A DNA stretch of 64,000 nt from Limonium bicolor (taxonomy: Eukaryota > Streptophyta > Magnoliopsida > Caryophyllales > Plumbaginaceae). Location of the stretch: assembly GCA_023374045.1 (NCBI GenBank), contig CM041783.1:97127298-97191297 (forward strand), in the 5' to 3' direction. Below the pieces are notes generated by a model, which saw only the letters and a program-made list of their open reading frames with translations, was not told where the DNA came from and made no database searches. Made by a program: the position numbers and the translations under genes. Of the stretch, positions 11,060 through 22,061 are shown piece after piece; position 1 is the stretch's first letter; the number at the start of each line of letters is the position of its first letter.

Positions 11060-11558
11060 GAGTAAATTACTCAGAACCCCCTTGAGGATTTGAGATATTA
11101 CAGTTAAACCCCTTGTGTTTATCATAATTATTGGTAGCCACCTCAAGGTTTAGGTATCTTTGACTACGAGCCCCGAACTATAACTTTGTTATCAGAAAGT
11201 TAACTATGTGTTGATCTATCAACTTAATCACATTAATAATGTTAGGCTGGACACAAAACTGCTTAATCAACATCGCCTAACTATCTTTCCTCCCACTTTA
11301 GATGCATTTCCAAGGCAGGGTTGACATTTTTAGGAAAATAATAATGCTGATTAAGTAGTGTTTTTTGTCTAGCCTAACATTATTAATGTGATTAAGCTGA
11401 TAGGTCAACACGTAGTTAACTTCCTAATTACAGAGTTATAGTTCGGGGGCTTATAGTCAAAGATATCTTAACCTCGAGGTGGTTACCAGTAATTATGAAA
11501 AACATAAGGGGGTAACTGTAATAACCTAATCCTCAAGGGGGGTTCTGAGTATTTACTC
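11060..11558. mobile_element. Mutator-type MITE with long inverted repeats
   Basis: The 499-bp element starts GAGTAAATTACTCAGAACCC and ends with the inverse of nearly the same sequence. The inverted arms run for roughly 220 bp at about 85-90 percent identity by eye, separated by a short loop. It is flanked by identical 9-bp direct repeats, T followed by eight A (11051-11059 and 11559-11567), the duplication length of Mutator-like elements. It encodes nothing and would need a transposase in trans. The low-complexity TSD makes the family call less than certain. Confidence 0.75.
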
Positions 11559-11750
11559 TAAAAAAAATATACAAGACACCTGAACAAAACGCTAAATAAC
11601 ACCAGTTAAAGTACGTACTTAATGTACAAAAAGGGGGCATGAGCCCAGGAGGACGGGTACACCGCCTCAGATACCTTTCGAGGTATATCACCAAGATAAC
11701 AAGTCGAAGTTATATAACAAAGTTAAGGGAACTACGGTGCATACCGTAAG

Positions 11751-14700
11751 GTAACACCCCTACTACGCACATCACATTACTTGGAATCGCAGCGGAATAT
11801 AAAACAACTAAACAGTAACTAAACGATTGGTGCTACAACGCCGTCAACCACCCACGTGGTTAACAAGGCTGAATAAATACAAGTGTACCGGTCTGATGAT
11901 CAGACTCCCGAGCATAGAACTAACAACCACATATATACATCAACAAAATACCGAGTGCTTACATAATCCTTCATTGTATACTGTCACTGTAAACCGTCAT
12001 AACCAAATATATAACACGCCACGGGAGCACAGGCGCATCCCGGGCCAACATCCAAAAGTACTCAAAAGTAAACTACATCCTAGGATCTAGAGCCACTCCG
12101 CTTCTTCGATCCTCATCCTGAGTAAAAGAAATATGGATCCCCCGAGGGGGTCAGCAACCCTTGGCTGGTATGGTTAACGCGCAGCCCATCGGCTACCGGG
12201 ATGCGCGCAAACTATTTGTCATGATGACATGGCATTCATTTTAAAACACTCAATTTATACATATATATATCACATCATGGGTATTGTACACAACATCACA
12301 TACATCACACAAGAACAACTCCTTATAGGAAGAGAACCAACACAGTTAGTCCCCATTGAGAGCCTAGAGAATGTTGCCATGCTCATGCTAAGCTCGTTAC
12401 ATAACTCGTTACCGTCCGGTTAGATTGAACGGTTAACTTAACACAAGGTGCCTCGGATATAGTGATCCAAGCACACCGAAATAACACATAGTATGCCCCT
12501 GTGGCCCGACGTGAGTCAGTAAAATAGCCTTGGTTAAGCTAAAGGGAAGGTTGGAAACCAAATTGGAAACACAACCATAACATACAGAGAGAATCGAACC
12601 GGTTATGACATCGACTCCCATACTCACACGCGTGGCCGGAACAGACCGGACTGCTCACTCCCCCCGTTAGCACTTGTTAGTAGTTCATCATTGAACTCAA
12701 CAAACAATTCACAAAAATAGGTCGAGTCTTGTTAGACACACACAAGGGAAGAGAGAGTCATACTTAAACAACATAATAATATTTAACAACTGTAAACTCT
12801 TTACATGGTTTAATCTTCAAAGTCATAAACACACAGAAAAACAAACAACACACAAGCCGGTGTAAACCGGTAGGCAACAGACTGCAAGAAAACCATACCT
12901 TGGTCCTTGCCTCGATTGATTTCCTCCGTAGGTCACTCCTATACATATTAATAACGTCGGTTAATTGTTTATTTAACTTCAAACTTACTAAGTATTTAAC
13001 ATGATTGTATGACATGTTTTAATGTCTATCTTACCCTAGGTTACCTTCATTATACACCCTAGGGTTAACTACATAAGTCACATTCTTTTCTATTTTTTTT
13101 TACAAGTTTAGGTCCGACCGACCTTACCGCCGACCTTGTACAAGGTCGGTCCATTCCAGAACATATTCCCGTCAAAATTTTCTACTCCGACCGACCTTGC
13201 AAGTTCGGTCGCATGGTCGGTCCATTCCAGAGAGTTTCTTCCCTTTGAAAATTTAGCCCGACCGAACTTGCCAAGTCCGGTCCTATGTTCGGTCGATTCC
13301 AGTAACTCAATCCGTACACAAAATACAAGCCCGACCGACCTTGCAAGTCCGGTCCCCAAGGTCGGTCCATTCCAGAAGCCAATTCTCGCAGGGTAACCTG
13401 GGCTCGACCGAACTTGCAAGTTCGGTCGCAAGTTCGGTCTGCCCCAGACCTTTGTTTTCCTTTTTACATTCAACTCCAAACTTCACCCCATATAACCTAG
13501 TACCCCCTATCCTCATTTGGGCACTTCAAAAACACCTTAAGACATCCTAAACACTCATAAAAACATTTTCTAATTCCTTAAGCCTTTACCCATTTCTTCC
13601 AAAATTCCTAACACTTATGCTATTTCCTCCTTAGTTTTTCAAGTGGTGTTTCATACCTATGATAACTACTATCCCAAAAAGCTTTCTCCTTATTTTAACA
13701 TCATCTCCCAAGCATCATTTCTCACAACTAACTCCTTATATCATTCTTGAAATTCTTTTCCAAGTTTACACTTTCTCCTATTTTTGCCAAAGTTTGCCTA
13801 AGTCTTTGCCTAAGTCCAAAATGACTTTGGTACTTACTAAAACCTTAAGATCAGCCTAAGTCCTTGTTACACTCTAGAATACTTCCTAGTTCATCAAAAT
13901 TCCTTTAAAACATTTTGAACTCCTTACACATTTCCTAAATTTCGACATAGGTTCTCCTAGCATTTTGTTAACCAAAGCACATTGTTCTCCCATTAAACAC
14001 ACAAGAATACTAACAATCCATCAAACACTTTATTATACACAAACTTCACTCATAAAGCACTACATCACAATATAGTGCATAATTTAAATTGCATGGCACT
14101 TAGGCCCTTAAAATGCATGGCTCTTAGGCCCTTAAAGTGCATAATCCATAAACACTGAATTTCCACAATATATTTGCCTTTGACCTGCAAATACACTCAA
14201 CACACATATGCCTTTTACTAGTCTCTTGAGAACACTTTACTAAGTCATTCACCATTTGCTCTTTAGGTAGTTTTAATAAGCATTATAAGCTCATTTCTCC
14301 TAAGGCACCCACAATATATTTGCCTTTTGACCTGCTATTAAACAACATTCAAGTTAGTAGATTTACTCTTTTCCAAAATATCTTCTTTCTTGTTTCCTTA
14401 TAAAACCGGTAAGGTATTTGATTCCTTGTCAAGTTCTAAAACAATATACAAGCATTATAATGAGTATTCAAGCTATAAGCTTCATCTCATTGTAAACCTA
14501 ATTTTACATTGTTTCAAAAACATTAATGTAGTTGTTTTACCTTGATCTTTGAAGAGAGTTGAATATATAACAAGAGAGGACTCCACCTAGTCCATGAAGA
14601 GTGGAATGAAGCTAGAAACAGGTCACACAAAGAGCTCCATCAATGGGTCTTTCGGTCACAACAAAAACGTGGAGGAAATGTTGTTTTTATTTGAGATTCC

Positions 14701-15652
14701 TTACCTAGAAGCAAAGGAGAGTAATAATATGTCAAATACAAGCTCAAGCTCCTTCAATGGTGGAACTCCTTGGCACCGAAATGGGGCTCTTGAAGTTTTG
14801 AGAAGATAGGAATGAAGAGCTTGATGAGAGGAGAGATTGGTGGTGTTTGTTTTTGATTTGGACAAGTGAGCTAGATTTTACAAGAGGTCAAAGATGGAGA
14901 TGGTGGGTGTACTATTGCAAACCGTGAGAGAAGAAGAAGAGAGTTCAAGATGGTGTTTGGAACCGTGGGAAATGAAGGAGAAATGAGAGAATGAGATAGA
15001 ACTACTTTTAAGAAGATATTTGTAGTAATAAAGTAAAAAGTAGTTTAATTAGTTTTCTTTACTTACTTATTATATTAACTAGAGAGTGGTGAGTCACCAC
15101 ACTTAGAAAAACGGCCCCCTATAATATAATGAGGGTATTTTAGTCTTTGTTTGTCAATTTAATTACTTAACACAACATATGTTACAAAATAGCTTATAAA
15201 AATCACTATTCACCAAAACAAGGCACTTAGAAGTGAAATTTTTGATTTCCCATTAATATAGCCACCCAAATGTGATACTATATAGTGCACATATTATTAA
15301 AGAGTAATGATGGACATTTAGCCACTCAAAACTCATTTACAAGACAATTTTTCAAAAATGTGCTTTAAGACTCCTTAAAGCACATTTTGTGTTTAAACTT
15401 GTTTTCAAGCTTGGTTTTCTTTGGTAATTGGTTTAATATGTTCATTAGCATATAATTAAGATCTTGGTAAGTTCATTAGGTCTTAACCAAGCCTATCCCA
15501 AGCTTAGAGCACATTTTGGCTCTTATTGACTTTAAAGCACATTTTGTGTTTTCTTTTGTTTAAATTCGTTTACTAATGTTTCTAAGACTCTTTTTAGTCT
15601 TAATACACCATATTTAGGTGTTTAAACAACAAACTAGGTTTGGGGTATTTCA
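11751..15652 (-). repeat. 3' LTR of element B
   Basis: This 3.9-kb LTR ends TGAAATACCCC / GGTGTTAC(A) on the minus strand. It matches 22062-25931 almost completely, mostly differing by one-base gains and losses. It contains the palindrome array at 13111-13445. It holds no gene; ORFs crossing the palindromes are artefacts of the repeat. Confidence 0.92.
13111..13445. repeat. Palindrome array in the B 3' LTR
   Basis: Five units of about 65-70 bp each contain CCGACCGA(C/A)CTTGCAAG(T/G)TCGGTC-type inverted repeats and the spacer CCATTCCAGA. One unit near 13410 is a perfect 22-bp palindrome. The same array occurs at 23414-23747. On the minus strand it lies downstream of the predicted leader donor, so it would be in the leader intron. 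Confidence 0.85.
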
Positions 15653-15688
15653 ATCTACCCCCTTAAAAGAACTTTGTCCCCAAAGTTC
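15653..15688 (-). promoter_or_regulatory. PPT of element B with adjacent hairpin
   Basis: On the minus strand TTTTAAGGGGGTAGAT lies directly before the 3' LTR and should prime plus-strand DNA synthesis. It is preceded by an 8-bp perfect hairpin (stem GAACTTTG / CAAAGTTC at 15669-15676 and 15681-15688). Confidence 0.8.
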
Positions 15689-15903
15689 ATACTTCCACAT
15701 AACCTAAATATTAGAACATGGAACACATATCAACAACACTTCCATATCACATTAACAACATCTTTACATCACATCGGACGCATGGTCCAAACAATAAAAC
15801 ATCACGACATCATTCGGACTCAGCGGTCCGTAACATTAACAACATAACAACACAACACAGACAATGTATACATATACATGTCATACACATAACCGAAACG
15901 GCT

Positions 15904-15937
15904 CTACCCCCCTTAAATAGGGGTACGCCCCGTACCC
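15904..15937 (-). promoter_or_regulatory. Second PPT-like module of element B
   Basis: A second GGGGGGTAGAG polypurine run (15904-15917 on the minus strand) is preceded by a perfect 7-bp hairpin GGGTACG / CGTACCC (15921-15937) that starts 16 bp after the pol stop codon. The same arrangement is found after pol in element A and in elements C and D. Confidence 0.65.
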
Positions 15938-15952
15938 TATACATACAAAACA

Positions 15953-18900
15953 CTAAGAAGTAAACAATGACGGGTACTTCGCCTTCATCTTATCTTCCAG
16001 CTCCCAAGTGGCCTCCTCAACGTCCTGGTTAGACCAGAGGACCTTCACCAGTCTCACAGACTTATGGCGAGTGTCTCGAGTCTTAGTATCCAGAATCTGT
16101 ACGGGAGTCTCCACTGATCGCATGGTCGGCTCTAAGGTTAGCCTTTCAGGCTGAAGCACATGAGACGGATGAGACATATACTTCTTCAACTGGGACACAT
16201 GAAATACATCATGTACCTTGCCCAGCTCGGCGGGTAAATCAAGTCTATAAGCTACCGGGCCGATCCGCTCCGTCACAACATAAGGCCCCACATATTTTGG
16301 GCTCAACTTGCCTTTCTGGCCAAAACGAAATACTCCTTCATGGGGGATACTCTCAAAAATACCTGATCGCCCACGGCGAACTCCAGGTCACGTCTGCGCA
16401 CATCTGCGTACGACTTCTGTCTATCCTGAGCTGCTTTCATGTTAGCCCGGATCTGGCGAACTTCTGCCTGAACTTGCTCAAGATACTCTGGTCCTATAAT
16501 GACCGTCCGTCTCACTCGACATCCCAGCATAATGGCGTGCGGCATGGTCTACCGTACAATGCCTGGAAGGGAGACATCTTGATCGAAGCATGATAACTGT
16601 TGTTGTAACTAAACTCGATCAGATGTAACTTATCAATCCAGCTGGTCTGAAAGTCAAGTGCACATGCACGTAGCATATCCTCAAGTGTCTGTATGGTGCG
16701 CTCACTCTGACCATCGGTCTGTGGGTGAAACGCTGTACTCAATTTCAGTTCGGTACCCAATGCCTCTCGTGTAGACTTCCAATATCTGGATAAGAATCTG
16801 GTATCTCTGTCAGATACAATTGTCTTTGGTACACCATGATGTCTTACAATTTCTTTATCAAAGAGTTCTGCCAGTTTTGCCACTTTCCAGGTGTCCTTCA
16901 TCGGAATGAATCGGGCCACCTTGGTCAGTCGGTCAACTACAACCCAAATCATATTTAGACCTCCCCTTGCAGGTGGAAGCCCTACTACGAAGTCCATAGA
17001 TATGTCATGGAACTTCCACTCAGGCACTGGCATTGGCTGTACCATACCACCAGGCCGTCGGTGCTCAAACTTGACCTTCTGACAAGTGAGACACCTCAAC
17101 ACATAGTCATTCACATCCTTTTTCATTCCAGTCCACCAAAAATATCTTTTCATACCTTTATACATCTTTGAAGCTCCGGGGTGAATCGAAGTAGTAGAAC
17201 AATGGGATTCACTCAATATGCGCTCCTTCAACTCAGCGCTACTCCTGGGTATACACAGTCGGCCATTAAGCCTAATCAGGTCATCATCGTGGAGTCTGAA
17301 GTCGTACTTCTGACCCTCGAATGTGCCATCAATAAGCTTCTGTCTGATCTCCATCATGTACTGATCCGTCATCTGAGCACTCCGCACCTCTTCAACCAAG
17401 CCAGTATGAGAGACTAGCGAATGGAGAGAGTGTGCTCGGCGACTCAATGCGTCAGCTACCACATTTGCCTTACCCTCCTTATATTGCAGATTAATATCAT
17501 AGTCATTCAGAAATTCAACCCACCTTCTTTGCCTCATGTTCAACTCCTTCTGAGTGAACAAGTACTTTAAACTCTTGTGGTCAGAATAAATCGTCACACT
17601 TACCCCATACAAGTGATGTCGCCATATCTTCAGTGCGAAGACAATGGCCCCAATTCTAAGTCGTGGGTAGGGTAGTTCTCCTCATGCTTCTTCAGCTGTC
17701 GGGAGGCGTAAGCTACGACCTTCCCGTGTTGCATCAACACACAACCCATACCCCTGCCTGATGCGTCGCAATAGACCTCAAAACCATCTGGACCGTCTGG
17801 TAGTGTCAGAACCGGTGCAGATGTAGAGCATCCTTGAGACTCGTGAAAGAACTCTCACAGTCGACTGCCCACTCGAATGGTACATCCTTTTCATCAAGGA
17901 AGTCATCGGCTTCGAGACACTGGAGAAGTTCTTCACAAACCTCCTATAATAACCTGCCAGACCGAGGAAGCTCCTGATGTCGGTAACTGTCTTCGGCCTA
18001 GGCCAGGTGCGCACTGCATCTATCTTTGCCGGATCAACAGCGATCCCGGCCTCAGAAATCACATGACCAAGAAATGATACTTGGTTCAACCAAAATTCAC
18101 ATTTCGAAAATTTGCATACAACTGATTTTTCCTCAATGTTTGTAACACACTCTCAGGTGGCTTTCGTGCTCACCTCTCGATTTCGAGTATACACAAGTAT
18201 ATCATCGATGAAGACTACCACTGATTTGTCCAACTGATCTTGGAACAAACGGTTCATTAAGTCCATGAACTTTGCTGGTGCATTTGATAAGCCAAACGGC
18301 ATAACTGTGAACTCATAATGCCCATACCTAGTTCTGAATGCTGTCTTTTCGATATCACTGTCACGGATGGCAATCTGATGGTATCCGGAACGTAGGTCTA
18401 TCTTGGAGAATACTGATGCTCCCCTCAGCTGATCAAATAGATCGTCGATGCGTGGTAAAGGGTAACGGTTCTTCACCGTAACAGCATTCAGCTCCCGATA
18501 ATCAATACACAGGCGGAGGCTACCGTCCTTCTTCTTCACGAAGAGGACCGGCGCTCCCCATGGTGAAACACTAGGGCGGATAAAGCCCTTGTCGAGTAGG
18601 TCTCTCAGCTGCTCCTTGAGCTCTGTCATCTCTGCTGGAGCCATACGATAAGGTGCTTTCGCAATGGGTCCAGTGCCCGGAACTAAGTCAATCTCAAACT
18701 CAACCTCTCGTGCTGGCGGCATGCCCGGCAGTTCCTTAGGAAATACATCAGGAAACTCCGACACTACCGGCACATCTGGGCTAAACTCAGAGTCTCTCTC
18801 TATGTCCTGGACATAGCAGAGGTATACATCACTCCCTCGTCGTAACTCACGATACATAGCCATGGCGGTGATGATCTGAGTCGAAGGCTCCCTGGGCCTC

Positions 18901-19329
18901 TGGCGGTAGATATAGTAACCCCAGATGGACTCCGAAGAAGCAGTCGATGCTCGGCACACAGGATTCTGCCCTTGTACCGCTCCAACCAGTTCATCCCGAC
19001 AATCACATCAAAGCCAAGTCCGTCGAACTCTATCAAGTCGATCGGAAACTCTTCATCTCTGATTCGTACAATAACATCTCGGTGGTAGCGGGTACACCTG
19101 ATCCGCTCTTTCGATGGGAGAGTGACCAAGAAGTCTGGCATCTCATCACCATCTAACCCCAGCCTCTTCGCAAAAGATAGCGAAATAAATGTGTGTGAGG
19201 CTCCAGAGTCGAACAAGATCGATGCATCCACGCCATTCACTGGAAAGGTACCGGTGAGGATTGTGCCGCTCTTGCCGGCTTCTGCCTCATTGCAGACACT
19301 CAGTATACCTCCCGTTCCGAGTGCACAGC
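15953..19329 (-). pseudogene. pol: Pol of element B: protease, RT, RNase H, integrase, chromodomain
   Basis: The region begins at a predicted splice acceptor (19330/19329). Reading down the minus strand: aspartic protease with LFDSGASHTF (near 19210); RT with [26 protein letters not shown] and VFIDDIL (18720-18190); RNase H with [11 protein letters not shown] near 17575; integrase with an H..H/CLTC zinc finger, [15 protein letters not shown] and DGQSERTIQ; then GPYVVTERIG, and a chromodomain ending WELEDKMKAKYPSLF. The frame breaks at about 18960, 18160, 17780, 17620 and 16305-16550 by single-base changes, and part of RNase H including its first catalytic Asp region is poorly readable. All domains are otherwise present and close in sequence to those of element A, so B was recently a full element. 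Confidence 0.9.
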
Positions 19330-20395
19330 CTAATTCATTGGCAAACTAATAAGTACTGGGTAACAACACGGTTTATATGCTTCAAACAACTCCACTTTAT
19401 TCATTAACACACTCTTTTACAACATTCATTGGCTCATATTGTCGCCATGATTAACACTTACAACATCCTTAATACACACTGGTTTATCACATCACATAAT
19501 TATACAAGGCTCAAAAACTGTCTGAAGGTCAAATTCAAACGTCCAGGTTTCATGTGTGTGGCATTGATCACTGCCGACGGTGCGGTGTTCAGTTGATCTT
19601 CCTGATGCCATGGTATAGCATCCTTGACTGCCCACCCATGATTAATACATCTCCCGATTTCAACAGTAGCTTCTTTGCGAGGTCAGCACGCTTCTGCTCG
19701 CCATACACAAACACTGCGGTATCACCAATGGACCAAGACACCACGGGTACTCCCTTACTTAGAGACTCGGGTGACTCGTCCTTGTCTTGGTGTATACCTA
19801 ACCGTCCACCTTTCTGGTAGAAGTTCACAATGCATAGATCTGCTTTCACACTTGGAATTGAATCCGTTTCAACTTGTTGAGCAATTCCCACGGCGTGGTT
19901 AACGACCGCATGGAACTCCTCTGGTATACTTGGTACCGTTGCTCCATCTTCAGCTCGCACTTCTTGATATGTCTTGGTGTAAGGGTTCCAGTCCTTACCC
20001 ATGCACATCATCTTTCAATTGCATCCTTGATCCGTTCGGGTATTCGGGGTGTAGAACCCTCCTGGTTTTGCTCCAAGTTCGTCGCATCGTCTGATGATAT
20101 GGATTTGTGCTTCCGGTGTCAGGTATCCATTTAAGAGTATCATACCTGGTTGGATGACCTGACATTGCTCCAATGGAAAGTCGGTGATGTTGATGGTGGT
20201 TTCTTCAGGGTTTGGTGTGGGTGGGATTGGATAACATATATTGAAGGTTCCTTTAAGTTTAGAGTACTCTAATTAGGTAAATCTCACACTATACTTTACT
20301 CATTTACTCACATGGTTGTTTACTTAAACTCACTCACACACATGCATGGAATGCGGTATGCAAACACTTATTACATTCAACAGTTTAGGCGGTAC
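19330..20395 (-). other. Predicted intron joining gag to protease in element B
   Basis: The donor at the gag end is CCAG|GTACC (20396/20395) and the acceptor is GAATTAG|GCTGTGC (19330/19329). Both are phase 1, so joining them fuses gag to protease in frame. The whole AlkB ORF lies inside this 1,066-nt interval. Element A has the same sites at the equivalent places. This is a prediction from sequence only. Confidence 0.55.
19500..20268 (-). pseudogene. AlkB-like Fe(II)/2-oxoglutarate dioxygenase in element B
   Basis: This stretch encodes an AlkB-family oxidative demethylase domain. Visible in order: QPGMILLNGYLTPEAQ near the N-terminus, GGFYTP, GKDWNPYTKTY, DLCIVNFYQKGGRLGIHQDK with the HxD iron ligands, GEQKR, GDVLIMGG, the second iron-ligand His in LYHGI, then RLNLTFRQF with the RxxxxxR 2-oxoglutarate-binding pair. 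The family removes methyl lesions or marks from nucleic acids. Single-base indels near 20055, 20012 and 19590 break the frame in this copy; the first two compensate each other. It opens at an acceptor TAATTAG|AGTAC (20269/20268) in phase 1 with the gag donor and ends at TAA 19502-19500. It lies between zinc knuckle and protease, exactly as in element A. Confidence 0.85.
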
Positions 20396-20738
20396 CTGGT
20401 CTAGAAGAGGGCCCTGGCGCCTCAGACCGGTCCACCACATTCAGGGTGGCCTTGTTGGACCCCGACCCCTTCCCCTTCTGGGACTCTGTGTACCTCTGAT
20501 CGGGGGTGGCTGGTTCGCCGTCTTCTGGCCATCGGTGGTCGCAGTGGCCTTACCCTTCCATTGCCCCTTGGGCCTGTAGTTCTACTGTTTGGGTTCTGCC
20601 AGCATTCGTGATCGCGGTGACCCATCTTCTTACAGTATCGGCACTGAACATCGTTACCCTTGCAGTCCTTGCCGGGGTGGTCGCCGTTGCACCACTTGCA
20701 GTAATAGTGGCGCTCCGGTCCAGAGCCCGTGCTAGCTG

Positions 20739-20818
20739 CTATCATAACACACAATCAATACTTGTCTCACAACTTATCAACATACACTTCAACTTATCAC
20801 ACAGAATTAGATAATTAC
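20739..20818 (-). other. Predicted gag intron 2 of element B
   Basis: This 80-nt interval has CCTAAGG|GTAATT as donor and TTATGATAG|CAGC as acceptor, both phase 1, just before the zinc knuckles. It corresponds to 32386-32473 in element A. Confidence 0.55.
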
Positions 20819-21073
20819 CCTTAGGTGGGTAAGAACGTAGGGGCTTGGCCGCATACGCATAGGTGAGCTGCAGAGGCTCCTCAGCAGTGGTGGTCTGGGT
20901 CTGGCCCTTGCCACCCTGTTGCTGTCCTTTCTGGGACTGGGGGTATGACTTCTTCTTCCCTCCCCACTGCCCTTGCGTGCCTTGGCCCTCGTTCAAGCCT
21001 TGCGCTTGAGCGCACTCTCCTCGTCCCTCAGACGGACGGTGATCTCCACAATTGCAGCGGCATGATAGCACTC

Positions 21074-21168
21074 CTATATTTAGGGTGTCAGTTATGCCCC
21101 GCCAAATAAATTCACAACACATTAACACATCGTACACACTTATTCACATTACACTATAGTTCCCTTAC
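21074..21168 (-). other. Predicted gag intron 1 of element B
   Basis: This 95-nt interval has TTGCAG|GTAAGG, a near-consensus plant donor, and AAATATAG|GAGTGC as acceptor. Removing it joins the gag core to ECYHAA. It corresponds to 32056-32144 in element A. Confidence 0.6.
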
Positions 21169-22028
21169 CTGCAAGTGGTATATCCAGTAGGCCCCATGCC
21201 ATAGCGTAGGCGGTAGTTCAGTCCGTTGTAGAAACGGTTCACAAGGATCCGGTCTGAGTAACCCAGATCCGGTAGCTGGTGGATAAGTCCGATGAAGGCT
21301 GAGTAGTACTCATCTACCGTCATCTTATCCCCTTGCCTCAAACTGTCCAGCTCCAGGCGCTTGGCCTCTTGCACATGTATTGGGTAGTACTTGGCTCGCA
21401 GCAGAGCCGTGTACTCCCTCCATAGAAAAGTCGGGTCAGCAACTCTGCCCTCTCGCACTAGCTTCCACCAGCTCTGTGCCGAGCCCTTCAAGTAATAGGC
21501 AGCAAGTCAAACCTTGACCTGCTCAGCTTACTGCTAGGGTTTCGAAGGCGGGGCTCCATTTCGGAGATGTACGCCTCGAGCTTACGGGATTGGTCTCCCC
21601 ACTAAATGAGGGTGGCCTTAAATCAGCCAACGCCTTGACCCAGTTGGTCTCTCGTGGCGGTGGCGGTGGTGGTAGTTGAACTCCGGGCGTCTACCCCTGC
21701 TGAATCGCAGCCACAAGCTGAGGTACCATTTCGGCTACGGCAGCTGCTAGCCTCAGCCATAACCTGAGCCGTAGTGTTCTCGCCCTGGTCACCCACGTTA
21801 CCAGTACTGCTTCCACGGCCTCTACCTCGCGGTCTACCTGCCATCTGAATTCACATGAATATTCATTAGCAATATGCTTGCACACTTATCGGTCCAATGG
21901 TTGTAACGCTTTTCCCGACCATAAGGTATTTCCACACTTAGTTAGTGGTTAACCTTTCCATAACTTTCACTTAGGTAACTGTACTTAGGTTCCTAACTCG
22001 GTATATCCCTAAGCTCGGTATTCTAGTC

Positions 22029-22056
22029 ATCAGAGCGATACTTCGCTCTGATACCA
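22029..22056 (-). other. Primer binding site of element B inside a hairpin
   Basis: The reverse complement of 22045-22056 is TGGTATCAGAGC, the initiator tRNA-Met PBS, 5 nt from the LTR. Its last part pairs with the following bases: ATCAGAGCGA (22029-22038) and TCGCTCTGAT (22043-22052) form a perfect 10-bp stem with a 4-nt loop. Confidence 0.85.
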
Positions 22057-22061
22057 CTTTT

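Larger units (their letters stand above)
20385..21844 (-). pseudogene. gag: Gag of element B, with two predicted introns
   Basis: The start ATG (21844) follows an acceptor-like AATTCAG. The N-terminus is MAGRPRGRGRG, then a gag core with SWWKL, TVDEYYSAF and YRLRYGMGP, then ECYHAA, and two zinc knuckles, CKWCNGDHPGKDC and CRYCKKMGHRDHEC. The first knuckle has only three residues between the second Cys and the His. The end reads VVDRSEAPGPSSRPGTA and stops at TAA 20387-20385. Predicted introns at 21168-21074 and 20818-20739 restore continuity and match element A in place and phase (the first differs by an apparent 1-base loss). Frameshifts near 21780 and 21490-21620 interrupt the N-terminal part. 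Gag forms the virus-like particle and binds RNA. Confidence 0.85.

Noticed and set aside
13111..13445. Possible CRISPR-like array
   Set aside because: The units are palindromic with similar, not unique, spacers; they lie in plant LTRs and occur in both LTR copies.
13108..13550. Overlapping ORFs on both strands across the palindrome array
   Set aside because: They exist only because the repeated inverted GGTCGG units lack stops; the translations are repeats of the same few residues and differ between the two LTR copies by frameshift.
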